Positions 23,906 to 33,250 of a DNA stretch of 64,000 nucleotides are shown here, one piece after another. Position 1 is the first letter of the stretch. Each line of letters starts with the position of its first letter. The DNA lies in assembly GCA_000827205.1 (NCBI GenBank), contig KN832555.1:2240179-2304178 (forward strand), written 5' to 3'. The stretch comes from Plicaturopsis crispa FD-325 SS-3 (Eukaryota; Basidiomycota; Agaricomycetes; Amylocorticiales; Amylocorticiaceae). The notes under the pieces were generated by a model. It saw nothing but the letters and a program-made list of their open reading frames with translations. It was not told where the DNA came from and did no database searches. The position numbers were made by a program, and so were the translations under genes.

Positions 23906-25927
23906 ATGCGAAGCGTAGCGCTTTCCCTTCTCTTTGCCCTCGCGGCGGCATCCGTGTCGGCCGAGGAGACCAAACCCACATTCAAGGCAAGTCTCCACGT
24001 CCGCAGCGCTCAAAATTTGCCTACATGAACTTACTTGCTTGTCATCGCAGCCCACTGAGATCAAGGCGGCATTCCTTGAGCAATTCACAGACGACTGGGC
24101 AGACCGTTGGACACCGTCAGAAGCTACCAAGAAGACGCCCGTCGGCGGCGAGACTTTCAGCTACGTCGGCAAGTGGGAGGTCGAGGAACCTTCCACTGTT
24201 GTCATCGAGGGCGACAAAGGTCTCGTCGCGAAGAACAAGGCAGCGCATCATGCCATATCTTCCACATTCGCCGCGCCCGTCGACTTCAGCGAAAAGCCGT
24301 TAGTCGTCCAGTATGAAGTCAAGTATCAAAAGGGCGGCAACTGCGGTGGTGGATACGTCAAACTCCTCGAGGAGGGCTTCGAGTCCCCCTTCGATGACAA
24401 GACACCTTGGGTGGTCATGTTCGGTCCTGACCTCACTTGCCCTGGCACGAAGGTGTGCAAAGTTCACGTTTTGCATTCAATTGGAAGCGCATACTGATGC
24501 TATATATCGCCAGCTCCACTTCATCTTCCGTCACAAGAACCCATTGACCGGTGAATTCGAGGAGAAGCACCTTACCGCTCCCCCTAAGCCTTCCATCGAG
24601 AAGCTCACCAACCTCTACACCCTCATCGTCAAGTATGTTGCTTATTTTGCATGTCAAGTCCATCCAATTAACGTTTTTCGCCAGCCCTGACAACACCTAC
24701 GACGTCCTTTTCAATGGCGAGAGCGTCAACAAGGGTAGCCTCCTCGAAGACTTTACCCCCGCCGTCAACCCTCCCAAGGAGATCGATGACCCCGAGGACA
24801 AGAAGCCCGAAGACTGGGTCGACACCAAGAAGATTGCAGACCCCGAGGCGAAGAAGGTCGGGCGCACATTCCATTTTTAACAACTTTTTTGCTCATCGCG
24901 TGGAATGTAGCCCGCTGACTGGGATGAGGACGCTCCTTACGAAATCGTGGACACCGACGCTGTTAAGCCTGAAGGCTGGCTCGACGACGAACCCTTGACC
25001 ATCCCTGATCCCGACGCACCCAAGCCCGAGGAGTGGGATGACGAGGAAGATGGTGACTGGATTGCGCCTACTATCCCTAACCCCAAGTGCGCGGACGCAC
25101 CTGGCTGCGGTCCCTGGACAGCGTGCGTGTTCTCTTAAACACTCTTGGATGCCTGCTCACCTGGTATAATTCTAGTCCTTACAAGGCCAACCCTGAGTAC
25201 AAGGGCAAGTGGTACGCGCCCATGATCGACAACCCTGAGTACAAGGGCGAGTGGGCACCCCGTAAGATCGCCAACCCCGACTTCTTCGAGGACCTTAACC
25301 CTGTCAAGTCGCTCGAGAAGATCGTGAGTACCGTATGTGCTCGCTTCATAGACGCTTAATTGATCTGGCTATCGCTCAGGGTGGCATTGGTATCGAGCTC
25401 TGGACCATGACTGAGGACATTCTCTTCGACAACATCTACGTTGGACACTCCGTCGAGGACGCCAAGGCGCTCGCCGAGGAGACCTTCAACGTCAAGAAGC
25501 CTCTCGAATCGTCCGCCGCCAAGACTCAGGACAAGCTCGACGACTTTGACGATGACTCCGTCACCTTCAAGGAGGACCCCATTGCATTCATCCGCCAGAA
25601 GGTCTTCACCTTCGTCGACCTCGCCAAGCTCGACCCTGTCTTCGCTGTCAAGGCACACCCTGAGACTGCTGCTGCCCTCGCCGGCGCGTTGTTCACATTC
25701 TTCGGAATGCTTGGTGTACTTTTCGGTGTCGTTGGTGGCTCTCAAAAACCCATTACCAAGGTATGTTTTTATACACTTTCTACCCGAACTCTACTCACAG
25801 TACGATACAGTCTTCGAAGAAGACCGACGCACCCTCTGCGGACGACAAGAAAAAGGATAGCAGCGCATCCGCTGCTGCTACTGGATCTGAGAAGAAGGAT
25901 GACAGCACTGTGAAGAAGAGGAAATAA
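23906..25927 (+). CDS. CNX1: Calnexin, ER lectin chaperone
   Basis: The ATG at 23906 gives a signal peptide ([20 protein letters not shown]). Next is the lectin domain, with [29 protein letters not shown] (split by an intron) and HFIFRHKNP. The P-domain follows, with repeats such as [31 protein letters not shown], then the GPW-x-P and NPEYKGKW / NPEYKGEW pair. The second half of the lectin fold includes [18 protein letters not shown] single transmembrane helix lies at [19 protein letters not shown], followed by a Lys-rich cytosolic tail ending KKRK. Calnexin holds monoglucosylated glycoproteins in the ER for folding. About 555 residues, six or more introns, intact. The tail is Ser/Asp/Lys-rich and could be phosphorylated. 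Confidence 0.96.
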
Positions 25928-26212
25928 ACATGCCGTGTAGTGGTCTCTGTGGTGGCTAGCGTAGTCGTCATTATTATTCTTGATACCTTCGGGGATACTT
26001 ATGCATATGGTTTGGGCACGAGAGAAAAAGATACACATAGCTTCCTTACAGCTACAAGTGGTGTGTGTACATCAGAGTCCTTGCAAGATGACTGCGTGAG
26101 AATGCAATGTATTATAGAGCAGGGAGTAGCAATGATTATAGCCTGGCTATGCAGTTAATGTTCGGTGTGGCCTAATCTGCTGTAGAGTCCAAGATGTCCA
26201 GCCAGTGTGAGG

Positions 26213-27769
26213 TTACCACGTCCGCTTCACGACGCGCTCCGTAAGGACCTCCAATGCCGTTTTGGCGTCGCTGTCGGGAAGGTACCCAAGCACCTCCCTA
26301 GCCTTCTCTGCGTGCGCCCGTGCGAGATCTCGTGTCCGTTCGACCCCGGACGAGCGGCGTACAAGATCACGCGCCTGTGTGTCAATTTAATATCGTTGGC
26401 TTAGAGAGTAGCGCCAACGGAGAAGGAGCGTACCAGTTCAACGTCCCCTTCCTGCTCGAACTTTCGTTCAATCAGTGCCCCCATCTCGGGATGTTCCTCC
26501 CATGCGTAGAGCGCAGGGCCTGTCGCAAGACCCAGCCGAAGATCTGCGCCACCCGGTTTTCCGAGAGTAGCTTCCCCGGCCTCGTAGTCTAATATATCGT
26601 CTACTAACTGTGGGCGCCAATCATGAGTAGTGGCCATAAAAGAAAGATATATATGCACGCACCTGAAAGGCAATCCCGAGATTTCGCCCGTACGCATAGG
26701 CGACCTCTTTCCACAGTTCACCCTCTCTACACCCACCAAGCACCACCGCCGCGCGTGCGCCCTTCGCCATCAAACTCGCCGTCTTGAGATACGTCTTGTT
26801 CAGATATACCTCCAGCCCGACTTGGCCCCTCCCGCTGCCGATGCCCACTGCGCCCAGCTCCGCCGCGTGCACGTCCTTCATTTGCAAGATCTCGCCCTCG
26901 ACGAGATTCGCAATGACGCTGGCGATGAGCTCGACGACCTCCGGCTCGCCGAGACGCGCGAGAGCTGCGGACGCGCGGCCGAGGAGGAAATCACCTGCGA
27001 GGACGGAGAGCTTGTTCCCGAATGCTTCGGGCGCGCTTGCAACGCCGCGCCGCAGGGGTGATTTGTCAATCACATCGTCGTGCAGGAGCGACGCGACGTG
27101 GATCATTTCCACAATCTGGGCCAGCCGCATCTGTGTCGGAAGCAGCGTAGGCACTCCGGGCACAACAGCTGGCGCGTACGCTGCGGGTAAGGGCGGGTGT
27201 GGCTGAGGAGGCGGTCGCGGTGATTGGAGGGGAAAGACGGTAGAAAATGAGGTGGTGTGGTCTGGCATATTGGGATTCCAGTCGTTCAGCACGTCGCTGC
27301 GGTTCAGTGGCCGGTCGAGCTCCTCGCCACGTCCGCCCTCGCATTCGGACGCCCAGTGCTTCGCGTTCCACCCCTGGCCGTGCCCATTGGTAGCGCTGGA
27401 GAACAAGAGGACTATAAGCGGCCGGAGCTGTTTCGAAGGGTGCAGAAAATAGTATTTCGCGATTTCCGTTAGCGAAGGATGCGACGAGCCGAGGAGGTCC
27501 AGCAGAGTAGTCCGCAGGTGCGTCAGCTGCGGCGCGAGAAACGTATACGGGTCTATCCGAGGCGGGGACGGTAACGGCGCCGTCGACGAGACATGCGACG
27601 CTGCTTTTTGTTTTGGAGGACGCTGCTCAGGATCCAGCTGAGCAAGAGCGCTGTATGTTTTTCGTAAACACGGCCTCGTGACTGCGTTTGCTGGTCCATT
27701 TAGAGTCGGTGCACTGGTGCTGGTGCTAGCGCGTCGAGCAGCAGCAAGAGCCGTTGAGCAGCGTCGCAT
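26213..27769 (-). CDS. COQ1: Mitochondrial polyprenyl diphosphate synthase for ubiquinone
   Basis: Minus strand. The ATG at 27769 gives MRRCSTALAAARRASTS, an Arg/Ser/Ala-rich mitochondrial presequence; an upstream in-frame ATG at 27934 adds a Pro/His-rich stretch and looks less likely. Motifs: KQLRPLIVLL (IPP-binding), LLHDDVIDKSPLRRG (first Asp-rich motif), GNKLSVLAGDFLLGRA and LVDDILDYEAG (second Asp-rich motif, split from FQ by an intron near 26600). The last intron separates DVEL from ARDLVRRSSGVERTR, and the protein ends VVKRTW. It makes the long isoprenoid tail of ubiquinone in the mitochondrial matrix. Between the KxxRP and first DDxxD motifs there is a Pro/His-rich insertion of about 80 residues that is absent from bacterial homologues and probably forms a surface loop. 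Chain length cannot be read reliably. Confidence 0.93.
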
Positions 27770-28218
27770 GCTCGATACAGTATCAGAGAGACGGCCGTCG
27801 AGGATGGCACTCGGTGTGCAGAGAATAGCGGTCGGGCCAGTAAAGTGGACCGGATGGTGACCGTCGGGTGGATGGGCGCGATTTTTCCCGCGCCCGTGAG
27901 ACGCTGGCACGCCGGTAAACACAGAATACAGCACCTATACTATCTGGCATGTGCCGTATTTACAAATACACGTCGATTATATAGGAGATTGTAGCGATAA
28001 CACAGTGGAGGTGTGGGAGCATCCGCAGCTCCTTCAAGTAGGAGAGGGAACCCATTCTGCCATAACCATGCCTATTTGGCAGTGGTAGGAGCAAAAAGAG
28101 CGCAGGCTTTCGGGAAGCTCGGGGTAAAACTAAGCAAAACGTACTTCAGCATGGAAAGATTCGACAATTTAAGTTGGAATGCACGTACAAGTTGTTTGCG
28201 AGTCTGCAATGACAGACA
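27770..28218. other. Spacer between COQ1 5' end and the roadblock gene 3' end
   Basis: Both flanking genes are on the minus strand, so this must contain the COQ1 promoter and the downstream gene's 3' UTR. No further gene seen. Confidence 0.55.
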
Positions 28219-28803
28219 TCATCGTGTCGGACGAGGATGTGGTCGATCAGGCGAAGTAGTTCCAGGGGTCGATGGTGGTGATAGCAGCTCCCTGTACTTA
28301 TTCAGAGGCTGCTGTAGATGCTGGGCCAGTATTCGTCCCTGTGTGATGTTCAATTAACGGCGCAAACATTCGGTGAAAGGAAGTGCACTACTTACCTTGG
28401 CTTGTAGCTCGTCCCAATGCACCGCGCTAGTGGAGTTTAGGGCAATGAGCATCAGCGGCTCCCGTTTTGGCCCCTCTTCCTTGGTGAGGTCGATGTCCGC
28501 GCGCACTTGGTCCACTGGTAGCACAAGTATGCGGCCCATCTAAACCACAGTCAACAGCCCAGCCGGCCTTGAATTCGCATTAAGACATACCTCGCTGTCG
28601 ACCATCCCGTATCCTTGTTCCTTCGTCTCCTGCCACACCTCGCCACTCAGCCCAACGACAACGCGAATCTCGTCTTTGGGCCGTGCTTGGTCGTACGCAG
28701 CGGAAACGAGTTGCCCAGTCGTCGTAAGGAGAACCGCAGTGTGCAAATCTGGCAAGGAAATGACCTGAGACAGTAGTTTATGAAGAGAGGACAGCACAAG
28801 CAT
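28219..28803 (-). CDS. LAMTOR2-like roadblock/LC7 protein (Ragulator/EGO subunit)
   Basis: Three exons on the minus strand from the ATG at 28803. Exon 1 ends VDSE, exon 2 starts MGRILVLP, exon 3 starts GRILAQHLQQP; all junctions are GT-AG and phase 0. The total is about 160 residues. The start MLVLSSLHKLLSQVISLPDL, the central strands TAVLLTTTGQLVSAA and the closing helix GRILAQHLQQPLNKY follow the roadblock fold. They match the order of human LAMTOR2 (p14), whose last helix has a similar ALVQYLEEPL pattern. LAMTOR2 pairs with LAMTOR3 to anchor Rag GTPases and TORC1 at the lysosome or vacuole. A Pro/Arg-rich tail of about 25 residues extends past the fold. A dynein light chain of the roadblock type is the main alternative. 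Confidence 0.78.
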
Positions 28804-29204
28804 TGTTTCTTGGCAACTTTTGAAGGTAGAAATTGCGAAAGTGCAAGCGATAGTCTGCAGATATCAAGCTTGCATGGGAGCTGCACTGTAAATCGGAACG
28901 CGGATGAGGACCACGCGCATATTTTACCTAGTCGCGTGATTAGAAACACGTCGACAAAAATTGGCGCGAGCAGGAAAATTGATTTATACTCGCCAAAAAA
29001 TGCTTAATAAAAAAGCAAGCTGGACGACAAACGCATGTGTATCATTGACCTGAGCATGAACAAAGCAAGGTGTTTGAGCGGCCACATCCGAAACAAATAT
29101 TGACAGTGGCTACCGAATAATTCCCCATTGTCTGGCCGGTGGAATGCTATATAAGGTCGCACGCCCTCGACTTGGACCTCACCCTATCTTCCCACCAAGC
29201 AGCC
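28804..29204. promoter_or_regulatory. Divergent promoter region, roadblock gene / kinase-like gene
   Basis: AT-rich spacer of 401 bases. A TATA box is at 29148-29156 (see separate entry). Confidence 0.5.
29148..29156 (+). promoter_or_regulatory. TATA box of the kinase-like gene
   Basis: TATATAAGG lies 49 bases before the ATG at 29205. The open frame actually begins at an ATG at 29139, which is upstream of this TATA box; the box therefore favours 29205 as the true start. Confidence 0.6.
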
Positions 29205-30038
29205 ATGATTCTTCCTATGGGATCCATTCTTGAGGTCACCTCCGCATTCGACGACGATCTCGTCCTCCGCATGTCGTCCCCCGGCAAAGTGAAGGGCAAA
29301 GGCCAGCCCAAACGCTTCCTCGCAGAGATATACGACAAGGTCCGCGCCAGCTGTCCGACAGTCTACAAGGCACGCCTCCGCGCCTCCGGGAAGGGCGCCA
29401 CCAAACACGTCGCCTTGAAGATCGCAGCGGGCATGCACGAGGCGGACAACCTCGAGTGGGAGAGTTACTTCTACAAGAACGACCTGCGCGAGCTCCAGGG
29501 GTCCGTCGTGCCGATCCACTACGGTTTCTTCAGAACTAGCGAGGCAGCGGGCAAGAAAAAAGGAGCATGTGCTGTCATGGTGACGGAGCTTTGCGACGGG
29601 TGGGATCCGGAATCGCACTTCGTCCCCGACGCGTTTGAGATTAAGTGAGTGCTTTGTTCTTGCGCCACGCCGTTTTCGCTGACGGGGATACGAAACACGC
29701 ACAGTCGCCGCAAGCTTGCAGCGGTGTTTCGTTTGCACCGTGCGGGAATCATGCACACGAACCTCGTGGACGACTCACAAGAGCATTTCGTGGCGCAAGG
29801 GAACGATTTCCGCATCGTGGGCTTCACGAACGCCATCCGCCACCGATGCGAAGGGTGTGTATCGATTCCGCGTCCATACGACGATGGCCGTCTATACACC
29901 GATAGCCACAGCGAAGAGCTGGGATGCCCTGAGCTGTACAAAGCGGCGCAGAAATGGGGAATTCTGAGTCCAGGGGGTACAATCCTTCTAGCAGCCGAGT
30001 TCGGGTGGAACCTTGTCGATCCGCCACAGTATGAATGA
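29205..30038 (+). CDS. Degenerate protein-kinase-like protein (pseudokinase)
   Basis: Two exons with one intron at about 29646-29704; about 258 residues. It resembles the large group of small kinase-like proteins that are expanded in Agaricomycetes. HVALKIAAG supplies a plausible beta-3 lysine, and EADNLEWESYFYKN a plausible alpha-C helix. The catalytic-loop position reads GIMHTNLVDD, where active relatives have H-x-D-L: the catalytic Asp is Thr or Asn. The metal-binding DFG/DFD position reads RIVGFTNA, with Gly where Asp is expected. Both essential aspartates are therefore gone while the frame is open, which points to a folded pseudokinase or a recently decayed copy rather than an active enzyme. 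No substrate or partner can be inferred. A clean TATA box suggests it is transcribed. Confidence 0.72.
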
Positions 30039-30755
30039 TCTATCATGGAGGCGGCGTCAGTGATAATGCACTACCTTCGAATGCAGAATGTAATTGCGAA
30101 TTTAGTTCAACAAGACATGGGAAATGCAGTAAATTAAACGGGGTTCTCACAAGACCAGGTGGGAAGACGAAGACATTTCCGACGATAATTGAATGTCATG
30201 CGATAGACGTTCATCGTTTGGTTGGCGAAGTCCGGGGACGAGGTGAAAAAGGGCCACGTAGAGTGACGCTACCGTGTTACTAAATTATAACGCTGACCAG
30301 CTTACCTAGTAAGTACCAGCTGTGACGCGGTCAGCCGCCAGGGCAGTGCAGCAGGCGCTCGCACGTCGATTTATTGGTATACCTGGGCGCTTGCGCGCTA
30401 AGGCAGCATGCCACGGTAGGTAGGCCTGCGTAGCAGTTTCATGTCAAAAGTGTCTCTTGAGGTCCTGTAGCAAGCACCACAAGCTCTGGGTGGTTTCAAG
30501 TTGAAGCGGGCACGCAACGTTTCTTCGAGATCTGCGTAAAACGCCGCGTGTTTAGTACCCGAAATGTGCCGAATGCAGAAATCGTTGTGTTTCATGCAAA
30601 ATTCCCACGGCGACCACAGCCTATGAAACGCGCGGTTCTTGTTCTTTTTACACAACAAACACGCGGAAAATAGGCCGCCTTTTATTTGCGCTAAATTCCC
30701 TGCGTCTCCTCCTCCTCTCGCCCCACAGAATCTCACTTCAAACTCTCATCTCTCA
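30039..30755. other. Intergenic region upstream of casein kinase I copy A
   Basis: Contains the CK1-A promoter near its right end. A minus-strand Cys-rich frame at 30398-30736 is listed separately as a weak candidate. No other structure seen. Confidence 0.5.
30398..30736 (-). CDS. Possible small Cys-rich protein (weak candidate)
   Basis: An open frame of 112 codons on the minus strand within the CK1-A promoter. It is not low-complexity and shows paired cysteines spaced like a zinc site: CLLC, later FCMKHNDFCIRH, then ACGACYR. Aromatic and charged residues are mixed as in a real domain. Against it: the ATG at 30736 lies only 20 bases from the opposite CK1-A start, inside its likely leader, and no family is recognised. 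It could be the last exon of a longer gene or chance. Confidence 0.25.
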   Translation of the reverse strand: MRFCGARGGGDAGNLAQIKGGLFSACLLCKKNKNRAFHRLWSPWEFCMKHNDFCIRHISGTKHAAFYADLEETLRARFNLKPPRACGACYRTSRDTFDMKLLRRPTYRGMLP

Positions 30756-32012
30756 ATGGCCGACAACTCTTCTCACCGGTTGGACCTGCGTGTCGGCGGC
30801 AAATACAGGCTTGGAAAGAAAATAGGATCTGGCTCGTTTGGTGGGTGCTCGCCATCGATTATTTTCTTGCTTTGTGAGCTGACGGTGAGGGGCGCTAGGT
30901 GACATTTACCTTGGTATCAACATCATCTCCGGCGAGGAGGTCGCCATCAAGCTCGAGTCTGTCAAGGCCAAGCATCCTCAGCTCGAGTACGAGTCGAAAG
31001 TCTACAAGACCCTCGCTGGCGGTGTCGGCGTGCCCTTCGTCAGATGGTTCGGCACCGAGTGCGACTACAATGCCATGGTGATGGACCTCCTCGGTCCCTC
31101 ACTCGAGGACTTGTTCAACTTCTGCAATCGCAAGTTCAGTCTCAAGACCGTTCTCCTTCTCGCCGACCAACTTGTGAGTGCTGTTGCGGTCGCCGGATGG
31201 GCTGTGCTGACGCTGACGCCACCCGCCCCAGATCTCCCGCATCGAGTACATCCACTCCCGCAACTTCATCCACCGGGACATCAAGCCTGACAACTTCGTC
31301 ATGGGCATCGGCAAGCGTGGAAACCAAGTCAACGTGATCGATTTCGGTCTCGCGAAGAAATTCCGCGACCCGAAGACGCACATGCACATCCCTTACAGGG
31401 AGAACAAGAACCTGACTGGTACCGCCCGCTACACGTCCATCAACACTCACTTGGGCGTCGAGCAAGCTCGCCGAGATGACTTGGAGTCTTTGTCCTATGT
31501 CCTGATGTACTTCCTGCGTGGCGCCCTCCCGTGGCAGGGCCTGAAGGCCGCCACCAAGAAGCAGAAGTACGACCGCATCATGGAGAAGAAGATGACGACG
31601 CCCACTGATCTCCTCTGCCGAGGGTTCCCTAACGAGTTCGGCATCTTCTTGAACTACACCCGTGCCCTTCGGTTCGACGACAAGCCCGATTACTCCTACC
31701 TTCGCAAGCTGTTCCGCGACCTCTTCGTGCGTGAAGGCTACCAGTATGATTACGTCTTCGACTGGAGCGTTCAGCGCGGCGCTGCAGACGACTCTAGCGC
31801 TGCACCTAAGCGCCGCCCGAAGGTCGCTCAAGAGGAAGAGGAGCACAGGGCCAGTGACAGAATGTAAGCAATGCTCGATCTTTTACCATTTCTCCGCTCA
31901 ACGAGTGCCTAACAGGCTTCGCTCTCATACTCGACAGGCGCAACAGACAGGAACCCCGGGGGCAGTAGGCCAGCAACGCGGAGGACGGGGGAGAGACGGC
32001 GACATGTGGTAG
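30756..32012 (+). CDS. Casein kinase I, copy A (hhp/CK1-delta type)
   Basis: Starts [20 protein letters not shown]. Four exons, with introns after GSGSFG (30842-30898), after LLADQL (31173-31232) and within the last Met codon at 31864-31916. The last exon encodes an Arg/Gly/Gln-rich tail ending GRDGDMW. Kinase motifs: VAIKLES (beta-3 Lys), [11 protein letters not shown] (catalytic loop), [10 protein letters not shown] (the DFG motif), and the CK1-specific [15 protein letters not shown] in place of the usual [16 protein letters not shown] is the CK1 nuclear-type basic segment. This family (fission yeast hhp1/2, animal CK1 delta/epsilon, yeast Hrr25) acts in DNA repair, meiosis, endocytosis and clock control. 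If the last intron is retained, the protein stops at ASDRM instead, so two C-termini are possible. A close paralogue lies at 50341-51409. Confidence 0.95.
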
Positions 32013-33250
32013 ACTCCTAGAGAGTAGGGTTGCGTCTCGGCTCCCGCCTTCAGAGCTCGTCATGGCTCTATGGGTGTCTTTGGAGAGGCAGAAGAGGCCA
32101 CGGGGTCTTCGGTCTGCGCGATTGGTATATTTGGTCATCGGGTTCCAGCCGGAGTGGTGGGGAGCGTGGGCAGGTGGTCTACACGGTTGGGGCACGCCAG
32201 GGCGCGCCGAGTAGGAGGGCTGCATCGACGCCTTCTTCATGCCGTTGCCGGCCGTTTGGATCGTCGGTCGTTTCGTGTCAGGATGTCGCTCTCGCAGGTG
32301 TGGTCGCCGGCCACTCAACGGGCCGCCCGAGAACATCACACGCTTCACACGCTCAAGCGCAAGGTTGCGCTGCCCTCCCTTTCTGTTCAGCACGGACGCT
32401 ATTTCTTTTCACGCCTATCCCGACCCTCGGGGAAGGAAGGCCGCTTTATTCCTGCATCACTACGTCGCCTTATACTGTCCACCATTATATATCTGCGCCC
32501 TCGCTGAACACCTTACTCTTCAACTTTCAGATATTACTTGTTACGTTTAAACCCATCCCATCCACCCACCATCCACTTCCAGTTCACTGTTACGCATATT
32601 CCATTCCATCACCCACGCGCACACTCCTTATTTGCATCCGTTTCCTACTTGCCGATTTGTTGTCCTCTTATCCCCCACCTCGTACTGGATCCGCTCTCCT
32701 GCGGTCGGATCTCTCGAGGGCGAGCGGGATCGGAGAGGGCGCCGCGTTTGGGTCGGTCCTCACGAAGAAGGGGTGGACGGGCTGGCTGTTGGGGGGGATT
32801 CTGAGGGGAATATGCACACGACGTCGACCGGCATTCTCGTCTCCTCCATCTCTGGGAGGCAGAACAACACTTCAACTCACGAACTTATTCACGATCCCCT
32901 CACGATTATCCCTCCTTCGCGCCTCCTGCTCCCCCTCGTCGGTTCAAGCGCTGCTGTTGTCGAATATATATCTCTCTGGTATTACAACGGACTTGTCGGT
33001 GTTCTGCTTCTGCTACTACTACCTACTACCGCTGGAATGACATAGATTCGAATATTTTGTTGATTCTAAGTGCGATCTTGCAGTTTGCTTGCAACAGTGA
33101 AGAGACTCGAGAGTGAAAGGCGCGCCTCCGGTAAACAAGTCCAAATATCGCCCGTTCCACGTCAAACTGCACAGTGTCACGGTAACAAACGTATACTGAA
33201 CGCTCTCATACCTCCGCTACTCTAGATATCTCGCTGGCCAGGTCTCTGCC
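32013..33250. other. Long intergenic region with a chance-looking 336-codon frame
   Basis: A 1.24-kb stretch. The plus-strand frame at 32030-33040 stays open for 336 codons, but its translation is rich in Ser/Arg/Pro/Leu with no domain, and it begins 18 bases after the CK1-A stop. Pyrimidine-rich runs from 32460 onward look like a UTR or promoter. Most likely the CK1-A 3' UTR followed by the SEC21 promoter. Confidence 0.5.

Noticed and set aside
29139-29204. Upstream ATG for the kinase-like gene
   Set aside because: It lies before the TATA box at 29148, so it would not be in the transcript.
31142-31846. Long antisense frame over casein kinase I-A, with a similar one over copy B (50215-51039)
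   Set aside because: Both follow from the GC-rich third positions and shared sequence of the two kinase genes; no independent start, promoter or domain.
32030-33040. Plus-strand frame of 336 codons after casein kinase I-A
   Set aside because: Ser/Arg/Pro/Leu-rich low-information translation, no domain, begins directly after a stop codon, and overlaps pyrimidine-rich UTR-like sequence.
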